Source: Oxytricha trifallax
Lineage: Eukaryota; Ciliophora; Spirotrichea; Sporadotrichida; Oxytrichidae
Assembly: GCA_000711775.1 (NCBI GenBank)
Contig: ARYC01017677.1
Coordinates: forward strand, 1-64,000
Reading direction: 5' to 3'
Length of the DNA stretch: 64,000 nucleotides
Shown here: positions 1 through 12,489 of the stretch, piece after piece
Layout: each line of letters starts with the position of its first letter
Position numbering within the stretch: position 1 is the stretch's first letter
The notes under the pieces: model-generated
What the model saw: the letters and a program-made list of their open reading frames with translations, nothing else
Told to the model about the DNA's origin: nothing
Database searches by the model: none
Made by a program: the position numbers and the translations under genes

Positions 1-224
1 TTCTTTTAACTCCTCAACATCTTCGATTAGCGTTTAAATACTTATCTCTGCTCTCTGCTTCCTGATATTTATTTCTAGAACAAACACCTTGATTCAAACT
101 CAAGAGCTTTAAGCTCTGGCTCCTTTTCAATGTAGATGATCTCTGGCTTCTTAGTTTAGCCAAAGTTAAGCTAAGATTATCCACTGCCATGAGAAACTGC
201 TTTGCGATTTAAGTTAGCCGCCAT
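1..224 (-). CDS. TBE 57-kDa zinc-finger/kinase protein, N-terminal part (cut by window edge)
   Basis: The start codon is at 224 on the minus strand. The protein begins MAANLNRKAVS and is almost the same as the start of the homologous gene at 37542 in the second TBE copy. TAA and TAG must be read as Gln. Only the charged N-terminal region is inside the window; zinc fingers and kinase domain would lie to the left. It is divergent from the 22-kDa gene that starts at 790, so the region between holds both promoters. A frame break near position 70 cannot be excluded, because the frame becomes less clear after the segment LKALEFES. Confidence 0.75.
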
Positions 225-789
225 GTTTAAATTCTAATTTAAATTTCTATTATAAAGCTCTAATAACCTCTCTAGCTATAGTAACTTTGTATAGGAGTTG
301 GTACTACAACAACAATGGTTGATTCTTAGGCGTTAGACATCATATTTATACTAAGTTTATAACTATAAATTTTCTAAATTCATGCTTAATATTTTTAATT
401 TTGGTACCAACTTAGAAAAAATTGAGGTTGGTACTGGTACCAGTTAGGTTTTGAACCATATTGGAACTTTTCCATTAAAACCTCATTAGTTTAAAACTAG
501 GTACTAATTAAGTTTTGGTACTATTAAATTAGTACCAATTGAAATTAAACGAATTTAGTACCAGTACTAATTAAATTTAAACAAATTTAGTACTAATTTA
601 ATGGAACTAAATTGATAAAAATGGAGCTCCATCACTGCAGTTTGTTACAGCTTCTGCAAACTTTCTCCACGTATCTTGCAGGGTTGACCTCCTATAAGAT
701 GCCCATATTTAATAGTAAGATTTTAAACAATAGGATCCAGAAGTCTATTAGTTATAATTTGAAATTCATTAATAGGAAGAGGAAAAAAG

Positions 790-1579
790 ATGGAATCAAT
801 CAATGATCAAATGAAAAGAGTCGAGGCTCAAGAAATGATATCAAGATTCAGAAGTAAGGAAGATCTCTATCGATACCTATTTTACATGGTAAAATAACTT
901 GATGATTATTAACATATTATACAGTTGGTTTATTCCTTCCAACGATGGAAGGTACCAAAATTTCATTCTTGAAAGCAATACTTTGTGAGGAGAAGAAAGC
1001 TTTTAAAAATAAAGAGATTAAACTAATCGGAAATTCCCAACTACCCTGAGATTTCAGTCACTAATCTTTATGAGGATGCCATGTAAGATGAGGAAGTGGT
1101 TGTTTACCTTCCTACCAAGAAAACAACTCTCTAATAAACTACCAGAGAGGAACTTTTTCTTTGGTGTTCTTGGTACAATAAAAGCGGAGTATCTCAGAGA
1201 AATAATTGAAGAAGCACATAAGAAACGATATTCTATCTCTCCTGAAGACTAGAAAAAGCAAGGCATTGTTATAAGCTAAGCTTGGCTAGAGGAACTTAAG
1301 AAGCATCCTTACTTTCAAGTAAGCTTTGACATATAACTTTGTAGGAAAATCTGGCACTGGTATATATCTTATGAAAGAGCCTGCTAAGGTTCATAGAGAG
1401 AGAAAGTCACAGAAATTTCATGAAGTGAGCAAGAGCTTTATAAAGATGTTTAAAAGCCAGATGAAATGAACATAGATGCAGGAGCTGGCACAAAGAGAAG
1501 AAATATGGGCCCAAGCAAGCCATAAGAAGAGGAGAAGAAAGAGAAGCCAAACCCATTTATGGGCCAGTTTAATATGTGA
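790..1579 (+). pseudogene. TBE 22-kDa protein gene, two candidate introns, frameshifted
   Basis: The gene starts MESINDQMKRVEAQEM and ends at TGA 1577-1579, 6 bp from the convergent transposase stop. Reading needs TAA/TAG as Gln. Two candidate introns have GT-AG borders: about 876-911 and about 1319-1344. The same positions are interrupted in the other TBE copies. Conserved blocks are EGTKISFLKAILCEEKKAF, ISVTNLYEDAM, KLPERNFFFGVLGTIKAEYL and, after the second intron, GKSGTG. Compared with the other copies one base is missing just before intron 1 and another near 1436 (AAGAGCTT versus AAGAGACTT), so the frame is broken. The function of this basic TBE protein is not known to me; TBE elements always carry it. 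Confidence 0.8.
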
Positions 1580-1585
1580 ATATAT

Positions 1586-2646
1586 TCATTCGTTTAAATC
1601 TAAAACTTATTTATAAACATTCATTCTTCCCTTTCTTGCACAAATTGTTGTCTTATCTACGCTCACTCTCTTACAGCAGCTTTGAATCAAGTCTACTGTA
1701 TCGAGGGGCAAGTCATGCATAAGATGATACAGCAGAAGCTTCTTGTAGTGAGTCTTTATTTAACTCCAGTAGAATTCTATTCCATTAAATTAAGGGCTGT
1801 AAGGAACGTTGTATACAGGAGTTATGTTTAACTCTTCATAAGCTTTCTTAGACTCCTTAGTCTTATGAACTGATAGGTTATCAACTAACAGGATGATCTC
1901 TTGGTTGCTATACTTCTCTCTGAGCTATGTAGGAACTCTATATACTACTCTCGCTTAATAGAGCGAGGGTGAATCACATAACTCTCTAAGCCTGAATCTT
2001 CACTTATACCAGCTAAAATTGCATGGGTGACTACCTTCACCTTTTAGTAATAAACTTCTATGTTATCATACTTCTTGTACCATGACTTATTAATAAAAGT
2101 GTTGAACGTAAACACAGCTTCATCTGCATGATGAACTTGATGTTATTATCAATAGCTCTCTGCATTTAATCATATATATAGTTTAAATTATTACTATAAA
2201 ATGGCACTGTAAAATCAATCACTCTCTTAACTCTGCTGACAGTCTTGAAAGTAATACCGTTTCGTCTATAAATATTGGCTATAGTCAGGAGAGATACGCA
2301 TGTCTGGAAACTTGCGATGAAACATGACAGCTCGTTAGTCAAGAGGAAAGTGAGCTCAATACTTTAATGTCTTAGAGTCACAGAGATAGTCAATATGGAC
2401 CTGTGAGAACTTTTATTTTCTTGCAGGATGTTTTCTAGAGCCTGAGTTATAATGTTAAACAGCTAACAAGCAATGATACCTAACGGTTGGGGCACTCTTG
2501 TGTAGGAGTCTTGCTATGGCTGTATAATTCAACACTGGTTTGACTTAGTCTATATTAAAACTTGTACCATACCGAAGCTTAAGCAGTAAATCTAAATATT
2601 ACTCATCATAAATAGACCCTAGATTTCGCTAATTTCTATTTCTCAT
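1586..2646 (-). pseudogene. TBE 42-kDa transposase (IS630/Tc1-mariner-type DDE), broken
   Basis: The start (MRNRN) is at 2646 and the stop TGA at 1586-1588, about 354 codons, as expected for the 42-kDa TBE transposase that cuts and joins element ends. The helix-turn-helix region, the first catalytic Asp (HADEAVFTF region, frameshifted), the second (VDN in FVDNLSVHKTKE) and the Glu in NGIEFYW are all recognisable. An in-frame TGA replaces the Trp of the KYWAHF motif, which both other TBE copies keep as TGG. At least two single-base frameshifts follow, near 2290 and 2120. This copy cannot make a full protein. Its stop lies beside that of the convergent 22-kDa gene. Confidence 0.88.
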
Positions 2647-2748
2647 TTTGAAAATTGGCCTAATTTCTCTACTAACCCCAATAAGACCCCAACTATACCC
2701 TACAAATCAAAGCACTTATAAACCTCACTAAGGGGTTTTGGGGTTTTG

Positions 2749-2751
2749 ATT
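2749..2751. other. ANT target site at TBE-a right end
   Basis: The trinucleotide ATT directly follows the terminal GGGGTTTTG. TBE elements duplicate 3-bp ANT targets; the matching left copy is outside the window. Confidence 0.7.
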
Positions 2752-5400
2752 GTGTAGTAATTATTTAATTAGTTAATATATAATTTAATAATATAGAGAA
2801 AAACTAGATTATTTTCTAATTCTTGGTAAATATTTAAATTTTTACTCAATGTTTAATTAATTGTTTATAGAAAATAAATTAAAATAAACATATCTCACTA
2901 TAATTTAATATATTTTTAGCAACTCTTAGATAAATAGTGAAATTTTATGTTTAAACTTTCAGAGGATTGACATAATTAAAGAGCTCAATCAATGCTGATT
3001 TTATTGATTTATAGGGATAATCAAATGTACCTAACTCCAAGTATTTTATTCATTAATTTAATATAAATTTTAAAGTACTTCTTCGATGATTAATCCACAA
3101 AAATTAATAAATTTAAATTGAGTTGTAATAAAATGATTTTATTTGAATTAAAATTCTATAGTCTAATGATAATATTTCAAAATATTTAAAGTAATGGGGG
3201 GGGGATTTCTTGACCAAACATTGAAATATTTATATAGCAAAATATTATAGAAAAAACATATTAATAATTGTTTGAATTCCCCTCCACTTATATTAGACAG
3301 AAAAATTAAAAACAAAAAGTTTATAAAATAATTAATGAAATTTTCGAATCTTTACTAAAATAAAGCAAGATTTGTTCATCATTGATTTTTAAATTTTTAC
3401 CTAATTGATAAAAAACATATTTATCTATAGAGCAGTAAACTTCTTAATGGGTCACGAAGTTCATCCCCAAAATTATTCATTGTAAATTCATAATTAATTT
3501 GAAAAACCTACCTCTGCAGAAATGAAGAGATACATTTTGTAGCAATTTATGTTATTTGATGATCACAGGGATCATTTTATTTTAATTAAATTTTATTTTT
3601 ATATATTTATTTTTCAAAAAATTTTACTATGTCACTTAATATGATACCTATTCTATAATACTTGACATTTATCTGATGTTTCTTAATTGTTATAAATAAT
3701 TTCCTAAACTTCATAAAAAAATTAAATTAAAGTAAATATTCTTCAAAATCTATGTATAAAAAAATTGAATAAACATAACTTTTAAAACTCAACTTATGTT
3801 TCAACATAAAAATTAGCTCAAAACATAAATCCTGAAAACAGTAGTCATTTTTATTTTGATTTTAATGCATCTTTTATTAAAAAGTTATCTCTATACAGAT
3901 TTTATTTTTACTTAATATATATTTTTTTGGGTGCAAATTAACATTTTTTATGTTGCAACGATATATGAATGTTTTTTTGAGGTTAATTATCATTGCTTAC
4001 TTCTTAATCTTTTAATAATTGTTATAATTAAACTTATTTAGAAAATAAGTAATCATATTTGCATCGCATGATTATTAACACAATAAATTTTATAAGTTTA
4101 GATAGGTTTCATTTTAAAATGAATTTGAATTTTCACAGAATATGTAAATTAAGTTACATTAAAAAAATTTTCAAGCTCTATTTTTAAACAAAAGCAATAA
4201 TAATTTTTTATTAAATTTAAAGTTTACTAGTCGTTCATAAATAATTAAAATATAAAGAATATTATAAATCACACATAAACCAACATTTGATTGTGCAGTA
4301 TTACAGTCTAAAGGACAATTATTTGATTATAAAATTACCAGTGCATACTCCATCGACTAATGCCTAATTTTGAAATAAATTGATATTTATAAAATATTAT
4401 TTTAATAGTATTTATATTAAATTATGAGGAGTATTATACAACCCGAATTTTTTTATATAGAAAAAATAATGACCGAACTTTCTAAATTTGTTGTAAATAA
4501 ATGCTGCAATTATATTTTTTATTTATTATTTTATAGCTCTTTAAGTTGATAAAATTCATAAGTATATTTTTTTAATTATTTTTGTTTAAAGTTGTGATTC
4601 ATCAAATGATAATTTTAAATATATATTCTTTTGTATTCTGCTATTGAAATATTAAATTATTAATATTAAAATTTTACTCAGACTTGTAAAGTTCTTTTAA
4701 AATAACTTTTAAATTTTCTAACTTGGTGGTGTGCGAGAAGGGTACCACTCTAAATTATAGATCCTAATCAATATTACAATATGCACATAAACCATTTGAA
4801 TTTTATTGCATCTGATCATTTGCACATGAAGTACAAGAAGACGAATTTACGCAACATAAAATTTAAATTTTAAAAATTATGGATTTTTTAAGCAAGTTAA
4901 GCAGCATTAATCACAGTCTAAAAATATTTATTTATTAGATATGGAATTGGAAACTAAATTTTTAATCAAAAAAACCTTCTGCAAATAATATTACCTTAGC
5001 ATTCAAGTTTATCTTTAAATTAATATTATAAAAATAAATTTATCTCTATTATAAAACTACGAATCCCTACATTCTATCAATAAGTTATAAAATTGTTTTA
5101 TTCAATTAAAATATGTCAAAATGATAAATAATTTTTATTTAGATTCTAATGCAATCGAAAATTTGATATGGTAATGTATCGACAGTATTAAATCCTATAA
5201 ACATTTAAGATTAATATTATTTAATTTAATTTATAAATCTAATTTTTTCAAATTTCAAAATTTCAAAAAATATAAAGAATTTTAATATAAATTATTATAC
5301 TAAATCCAAAAGTTGTAGGGGTTTATATTAAGACTATGAATTTAATTTTAATGCTTAAAAATAATTATTAATTAATAATTAATTTGAATGAAACTGATTA
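2752..5400. other. AT-rich germline DNA, no gene recognised
   Basis: This stretch is roughly 80% A+T with no convincing open frame on either strand in the ciliate code. A G-run at about 3197 followed by ATTTCTTGACC, with a C-rich segment near 3282, may be a decayed short element related to the G-run MITEs, but no target duplication was found. The segment around 4720-4746 resembles the terminal repeat of the divergent TBE-like element at 20.7 kb, only loosely. Confidence 0.5.
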
Positions 5401-5408
5401 GTATTTAT

Positions 5409-5929
5409 GGGGGGGGGGGAAGTTTCCTGCACCGGTTTATGATAAAAAAAAAATTTTAGGGAAGTTTCCTGCACATTTTTTTATTTATTAATTTTAATTT
5501 TTTTTATTAAATTAATCTTTATAGCAACTGTCAATCAACTTCAGGACTAATTTCATTGTTATAATTATACTTTAATGTATTAATCAATAGTGAATATCTC
5601 TCTTCAGAATCCAAAACCTCTGAAATTTTTCATTTGGTATTTGTAGGTTCTGTCTCTTAAAAAGTAAATTACTTTACTATAGTAATTCCAAATATTGTAT
5701 CCAATTGTTAGTGTGATTCTGATTCAATTTCTCTTTTTCTTACCATGCCTATATAATGCTAGACTATATTTTCTTGAGCTACTTCAACGATGAACAATAT
5801 GCTCTTCATATTTAATGGGTCATAAAAATATTAAATTTATTAATTTATGTAAAATTTATTAAATTTAACATAAAGAAAAAAACAGTGCAGGAAACTTCCT
5901 CGAGTGCAGGAAACTTCCCCCCCCCCCCC
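5409..5929. mobile_element. G-run MITE, GTTTCCTGC family, copy 1
   Basis: The 521-bp element starts with 11 G followed by AAGTTTCCTGCACC and ends with the reverse complement and 13 C. An 8-bp target duplication GTATTTAT flanks it (5401-5408 and 5930-5937). Each end carries two copies of the motif AAGTTTCCTGCAC, at about 5420 and 5464 on the left and as GTGCAGGAAACTT on the right. The interior has no long ciliate-code frame, so it is probably non-autonomous. Further copies lie at 42367-42891 and 61358-61832. Confidence 0.9.
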
Positions 5930-5937
5930 GTATTTAT

Positions 5938-6308
5938 ATATCAGTTTATTACCTATTAGTTTAGTATGCATAATTAAGTAAATAATTATATATTTTATTA
6001 AACTAAATTGAGATAATTGGCAATGATGTATGATATTTTCACCAATAGTTTTTATTGTTACAATATAGTTTTAAAATAATATCTTATTATATTCTTAATT
6101 TTTAACATATCATAACAAACATTTAATAGAGAATGAGAAAGTTAAGCTAATTTATTGTGTTAGACACCATTATCTAAATATGAAGAAGTAAATACTATTT
6201 TTTCAATGTTAACAATCAATAATATAATATTAAATGGACGTATCGCTTAAGAACTTAATTTTATAGACAACATTAAAATTTAGAAATATAATATCAATAA
6301 AACAAATA
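5938..6308. other. AT-rich spacer
   Basis: This is AT-rich DNA between the MITE and the LINE. I see no coding frame or repeat in it. Confidence 0.4.
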
Positions 6309-9300
6309 AAATTAATTAAATAAAAAAAAAGAGAGGGAGTTAGCGGCGGCAACAAGATGGAAGAAAAGCCACAAGGAAATACAACTAGGAGAAAACTACC
6401 AACGTACATGAAAAGTGAAGAAAACACAGATCAGAAATCGCAGAAACTAATCCGGGACTACTTTGAATATTCAAAACAAACATAAGCGAGGCAAATACAA
6501 AAAGACCTAAATGCTCAAGTGATTAATTACAATAGCTACAAAAACTTGAACAAATTTTCTGTTACAGCAGAAAACAATCGACAGCTTCATTTTATCCAAC
6601 CACTAAGAGAAGCTGAAGGATGGGTCAAGAGAAACGAAAGATTTGCAGAGAGTCAGCGCAGCAGGAGAAGAAAAGATGTGATAAGCAAGAAGAGGCAAAT
6701 AGCTACGCAGTTTACTGAAATAAAAATTTGCTTACAAAATGTGAGAGGATGACTCCAAACTGAAGTAAGACCAAATGATGAGGGAAATAGAAAACAGAAG
6801 GCCAGATTTTATAGCACTCGTAGAAACGAGGTTGTAAAGAATTTTCGGGAGCAAAAACCATAACACAACTCAGACACAACTCGCAAGAAATGGAGGCATA
6901 CTTAACAGCGGGAAATATGAAATAAAAACAGTTAAAACGTTGAGACAATTCCTAGCATGGAATATTTTGAATGTAGAAGGGTATCCCCTTCACATTATCA
7001 CGGTCTACATACCACCATATTAGAATGAAGAAGTTAAGGAGCTTCAAAATAGAATAATCTTCATGATTAGATCAATAAAACAAAAATGTGACAAACAAAG
7101 GCTGATAGTAATGGGAGACTTTAACTTCCACATAAAAGAATTAGGCAAAAGACTCAGGAAAGAAGGGCTGAAAGAATCAATACCAGAAGGAATGGAAACT
7201 CATACAAGAGGCAATCAATTAGACCAAATCTTCTCAAACGTAGAAACAATTGAGTGGGAATTAAATTAACTTAACCAAACAGACCACAAACTACTGTAAG
7301 TTAGGCTCAAATTAGTATTTCAAGAGAACGACCTTAAAATGACAGATAAAGAGAAAACGATTAGAATTTCAGATGTTAGAAAATAATGCTGGAAAACATT
7401 CATTGAAGATGGAAAAGAACTGGAAGCTAAAGACTTAGAATATGCAATAAGGAATTGCTTTGAAGATAAACTAGAAAGACTTAGTAAAACAAAAATTGGT
7501 ACTAATAGCCACCAATTTGGGCTGTTAAGAATAACATTTCAAGTAATAGCAGTTATACCTAGATACTAAGGAGTAGTGGAAGGAAGCAATCAGAGATATG
7601 GAACACTGTTTAGGTAGAAACGACCTTAAAGGGTTCTTTTACCTCGTAAAAAGACTAACAAGAATAAAAAATAAACTTAGCCAATTAAAGGTTTAACGAT
7701 AAAAGATGAAAGAGTTTAACCAGGAGAATAGACTATGGAGGTAACCTTAAACTACTACAAACAACTTTTCAAAGACGGTAGGAATAAGGAAGAGAGGTAC
7801 TCCAATGAAAGAAAGGAGATGATGTGATGATCGATGAACAGAATGCACAGGACTTCTGTAACGAAGGAGATGTGTTAAAGAGCATAACAGAATGCAATTT
7901 CAACAAGGCAATCGGTTAAGATTGATTTGATGGGAAAATGCTCGCGAAAGCTGGAAAAATTAAACAAATCGTAAGTCAGAAGATAGCGGAATGGATGAAT
8001 AGCGGGTAGCTCCCCAAGTACTTGAAGGAAGGCAGATTAATCTTATTTGGTAAGAAATAAGGAGAATAATACCCAGAAATAAACAACACTAGACCAATTG
8101 TGGTGAACTCACACCTCAGCAAAATAGTGGAAAAAGTAATATTAAATAAAATCCAGGAGGAGAAGAGCGAGTTACTAGTAACAGGAAACTACCAAAATGG
8201 ATTTAAGGAGAATAAGAGCACTCATCTAAATCTGATAAGACTATTTGAACACATCAAAGAATCAAGACGGAAGACTAAAAGCAGGGAAGCATACCTATTT
8301 ATTGACTTACAAAAAGCTTATGACTCTGTCTGGAAAGACAAACTACTACAAGTCTTACACTCTAGAATTAAGAATGAATAAGACAAAAAGATTGTCAGAT
8401 TGATCGAGGAACTGTACAAAGATAACAAAATAATATATGAAGGAGAGGAGATACAGGCAGAAAAAGGAGTTGCTCAAGGTAGTAGACTATCGCCTATGCT
8501 ATTCAACATTTATCTATAAGACGCCATCTACTCACAGAAGGAGCTAAAATCGTTGATACAATAGGGAAAGCTTCTAGCGTTCGCAGATGACATACTTATC
8601 AATGTTAAGAATAAGCAGCAAATGGTAAGAATATTGGAGTGTTTCAAAGAAATTGAAAAAACTCACAATTTAAAGCTAAACCAGAAGAAGACTTTGTTCT
8701 TGAGTGACGCAAAGAATTTCATGAAATCGATGAGATAGGTGGAATAAAAAAAGTGGAGTAAATCAAGTACCTTGGTATGAATATACAACTGGACACCAAA
8801 GCACTTTTAAAAAATACATGGGATGATATTAAAAAGTAAACTTACTTTTACTAAAATCTTACAAAATCAAACAACCCAACAATTTGCGACACAATAATGG
8901 TCGCTCAGATAAGGTCACTAATAATATACAAATACACACCTTTAGTAGCCACTGGTTATGTTAAGATTGATGAGATTGATAAAATAGAGACGCAATTGAA
9001 GAGAATAGCATTCAAGACACCAAGAGACATCTCGAACAGAATTTTGCGTAACATTACGTAACTCAAAGAGAGTGGAACTAAGGAGACAATTGAACTGTTG
9101 GTTCAGAAGAACATTGGCAAGGTGAAGAATAGTTTAGAAAAATACATAAAGCTAAAAGTGTTAAAGAACCCAATTTAGGGAAAAAAAGAGGAATTGTAGA
9201 AGAGGAAAAAACTATTCATAACAAAGAATGTGATGGACACAATGATGGCAATTAACCAAGGCAGAACCATCATAAGTTATGGAATGAGCCACTATTGCAA

Positions 9301-9660
9301 CGCCCATAAGACCTTTGTGGACTCTACTCACATGAGAAACTGCTATATGATGAATGAGGCTGGAGATCCAACGAGATTTAACAAGATCCTGAGAAATCAC
9401 AGACTAGTAGACTTAAACTTTAAAGAATAGATAGAGATTTTAGCTAACATGGTCTGGCTTGACGAAAGGATTAGAGGACTAGAGACATAAGGATACTTCC
9501 AAAAGGTTAAAAAACTTTTCAAAGTAACTTACGTAAAAAAACAACAGATTAAAACAGAAGAACAAAAGATAGATCATCAATGATTAATCTGAACATCCAA
9601 AGATGTGAATTGATGAACATTGAAGTATAAATAGCGAAGATGTTAAGAGAATTATAATTA
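6309..9660 (+). mobile_element. LINE-type non-LTR retrotransposon
   Basis: The unit opens with AATTAATTAAATAAAAAAAA followed by GAGAG, and the same block recurs at about 9664 at the start of the next unit. In between lies one long retrotransposon reading frame with endonuclease and reverse transcriptase. It is distinctly richer in G+C than its surroundings. No clear target duplication or poly(A) tail was seen. Head-to-tail arrangement with the next unit suggests tandem units or insertion of one element next to another. Confidence 0.85.
6357..9583 (+). pseudogene. LINE polyprotein: APE-type endonuclease and reverse transcriptase, frameshifted
   Basis: The frame starts MEEKPQGNTTRRK at 6357 and ends at TGA 9581-9583, about 1070 codons, reading TAA/TAG as Gln. 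Order: charged N-terminus; endonuclease beginning KICLQNVRG (about 6727), with GDFNFH (about 7111), LDQIFSN and TDHKLL; reverse transcriptase with FIDLQKAYDSV (about 8299), GVAQGSRLSPMLFN (about 8468) and FADDILI (8580); then a C-terminal region containing RTIISYGMSHYCNAH, which may be a Cys/His motif. Breaks: frame changes near 6750, 7806-7825 and 8740, and an in-frame TGA near 7924 where related proteins have Gly in a GPDGF-like motif (here GQD-stop-FDG). The element copies by target-primed reverse transcription in its family; this copy is dead. Confidence 0.88.
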
Positions 9661-10111
9661 ATCAAAATTAATTAAATAAAAAAAAAGAGAGATTCTGGAA
9701 ATCAATTTTAAATTAAAAGATTAACAAGATGGAAGAAAAAAAACAAAGATACAGTCAAGAGAGTCAACACAATTACTATGATGGCAAGAGGAGGAACTTC
9801 AGAGATGACAACATAGATAAGAAGGCAGTATTCTGGTAGAGGTCAAGGAAGCTAGATATGAACACAGAGACAGAAGTAAAGACCAGGAAATACGGAATGG
9901 AGCTGGAACCAAACCCAACAGGAGGAGCAAGGAAACCAAATTGATCCAAACTCCACACACGGACGAGCAGAAGATTTCAGAATCAGACTCTAAGTAAGAA
10001 GCAAGGGATCAGGGGAAAAGGGAATAAGAGGAATCTAGAGTCAAAGGAAAGGATGGACAGCAGAATTTGAATGAAGAAGAAGATACAGTAGTCCAAGGAC
10101 AAAAGTAGTGA
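9661..10111 (+). pseudogene. Second LINE-type unit with short charged ORF
   Basis: It begins with the same A-rich leader as the LINE at 6309 and a similar start, MEEKKQRYSQESQHNYY, at 9729. With one frame change near 9930 a Gln/Glu/Lys-rich frame runs to TGA at 10109-10111, about 127 residues. It may be the ORF1 (nucleic-acid-binding) protein of the same retrotransposon family, or a truncated unit. No zinc-knuckle or RRM motif is visible. Downstream of 10111 the sequence returns to AT-rich DNA. Confidence 0.5.
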
Positions 10112-12146
10112 AAGCATTCAAATGTAAAGAATTACATTTCGCGTTATATTGCACTGTTCATTAATTGTGCATTTTATTTTACCTTTAGTTATTATCTATC
10201 TATCTCTATCTAAAACAAATAACATATTTGATTTCCTATTTTATAAAAATTCAATAATTTAGCCTGTGTAAAAAAGAATTGTTTAAATAGTAATAATTTA
10301 GATTAATAATTTGATAAATGTAAAATCTTTTCAAAAATATTATGTTCGCTTTATTTTTTTAAACTTAGAGAAAACATAACTTTGAATCAGTTATTTCTCC
10401 TTAAATAAGTTGTTTAAATTAAATATCTGATATGTTAAATTAAATTGATAGGAGATGGAGAAGCATGTATTTTAAACATAAAATTAAGTAATATAAATAA
10501 TATCCTTATTATTCAATTAGTCATATATTTTGATTAAATTAAAAATATCTCTGCTAAATTCCAATGTAAATATATTCCCAATTTAAATTATATTCATTTA
10601 TCTAATTTTTTGTTCAAAATTGTTTGATAAAATGTAATTTTATAAATAGGAAAGATTATACTACTTGAATAAAATTACACTTTAGCCTAATATTATTAAA
10701 AATACAAAACTATAGTTTATAAAACACCATTTATTAGAAATTCATATTCTTTTATGTGTTTTATTATCAATTTTTAAATCAAAACTTAAAATGTATTCAA
10801 ATAATTTCTTTAAGTTTTTGAATATTTAAATACTTTAATTTTTATATTATTATAGTATATAAATAAATATTTTTGATACTAGAAAACATAATTAATGGTA
10901 ATTTCTATTTAGTTATAGAAATTTTTGGCATGTTTTATGCATAAATTTATTTTCCTATTTTTTTAAAGTTTATTAAGATATTTTATTTAATTTAATGAAT
11001 TATAATTGTATAATTTTCTTTTTAGTTTAAATCTTACTTACATTTAAAATAAGCTTATTATGTATAATTGGACATGCAATTATTCTCACATCTTGATATA
11101 TTTATATATCTGGAATTATATAAATCACATTTTTTACTAGATGTAACATTTAATTAAACATATATTCTCGTATTAAAATAGAAAAATTTCTATTTATTCT
11201 AAAAATTATATTATTTAAGCAATAAATTGATTAAATATTTAGATTTAACCTAAATATATAATTTAAAAGTTTTTTGAGAAGGAAAGTTCACTTAAAGGGA
11301 AATTTAACTCCTAAGATATATAAAGATTATTTTACAGAGTTTTAAAGCTGCAACACAACTTCAGACAATAATTTTATGTTATAGTTTAATAATTTTAAAG
11401 AAATATATTTTCAATCAATAATTGCCCTAATTAAGTTTTATCATAAATGCATTTAATTTCTAAAGCGTATATGAACAAATTATACATAGCTTCCTTATTT
11501 ATTTTTCTCTCTATAACTTTAATTAAGACTAAAAGATTTAACCCATTAAATTATTAAATTATGTAAATATTAATTTTTGATCAGAAGAATATTAATTTAA
11601 AAATAATATTCTTAAATTTTTTTATTTTATAATTTTCTTATAATTATCAATAATGCTGAATAATTTGAAATAGTGGAAATTTATTAATGAAATAATTAAG
11701 GTTAGCTTTTATAAATATTTTAGCATACCTATGACTTTTCATATTTTAAGAAATTTGATGCCGCATTAATAGTTTTCTTTTTATTAATATTATTAATTTA
11801 ATTCTTATTTACTTTATTTGGAAATTTAATTGCTGAATGAAGCGTCAGTCTCTGAGAAATGACATGTGGGGCTTAAGCTACGCAATATTTTATTTATATT
11901 AAATATTTGAGGTAATTTTATTTTAATTAAGAATAATTTTTAAAAAAAAGTTATATATTATTGTTTAAATTTAGTATTTGATTTAAAACAAATTGAAATA
12001 TTAATATTCTCTAAAATAATATAATTAATTTCAATTTAATAAAAAAATCGAATAAAAATAATTAAAATTATCTTTAAGAATCACAATATAGAATCAAATG
12101 ACGTACTTTCAGTTTGCTTATTTTCAAGTTATTATAAAAATAAATT
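10112..12146. other. AT-rich germline DNA, no gene recognised
   Basis: There is a small TATC-type simple repeat near 10190-10212. Otherwise it is very AT-rich with no protein-like frame. Confidence 0.45.
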
Positions 12147-12450
12147 TAGAAAATTTTGTAGAATCGGCCAATTATAAGAAATTTAAATATTCAAGTTTCA
12201 TAAAACCGAGATATATAATATTTATCATTCTTACTTATAATTAATATTTAAAACATAATGTAATTAAGAGATCGAATCTCTAACATTGTATTCTTCTATA
12301 TTTTATACAGCCTCATTTCCATTTTTAGTGTGATCACTCAATATTATCAAAATCTTTCTTGTACATTTGTAATTTTTATATTACTTGGTTCTGTTGTGTT
12401 TGTATTTTAACTATGGTTGAAATATTATTTATTTTTATTTATTTATTTTT

Positions 12451-12489
12451 GGCGAGCTACCGTGAAAAAACAGAACGTGGTAGCTCGCC
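12451..12489. repeat. 39-bp hairpin in left foldback arm
   Basis: GGCGAGCTACC and GGTAGCTCGCC form a perfect 11-bp stem with a 17-base loop containing a run of six A. It is the most G+C-rich piece in several kilobases. Confidence 0.9.

Larger units (their letters stand above)
1..2748. mobile_element. TBE-type transposon, right part (copy TBE-a)
   Basis: The right end reads GGGGTTTTGGGGTTTTG at 2732-2748 and is followed by ATT, an ANT target as known for TBE elements. The left end lies outside the window. Gene order from left to right is 57-kDa gene (minus), 22-kDa gene (plus), 42-kDa transposase gene (minus), the same as in the copy at 41.5-45.9 kb. Its sequence is closer to the 34.3-39.1 kb copy, for which it supplies an uninterrupted version of the site where a nested element has inserted. 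Confidence 0.93.

Noticed and set aside
6230..6427. Minus-strand 65-residue hydrophobic frame
   Set aside because: It lies opposite the LINE leader and start and consists of the complement of A-rich DNA.
6357..9583. TGA as a sense codon (Trp or Cys)
   Set aside because: TGG and TGT/TGC are used freely, TGA closes most good frames at the right place, and the LINE TGA stands at an expected Gly, so mutation is simpler.
9776..9958. Minus-strand 60-residue frame
   Set aside because: It overlaps the plus-strand charged ORF of the second LINE-type unit and has no recognisable feature.
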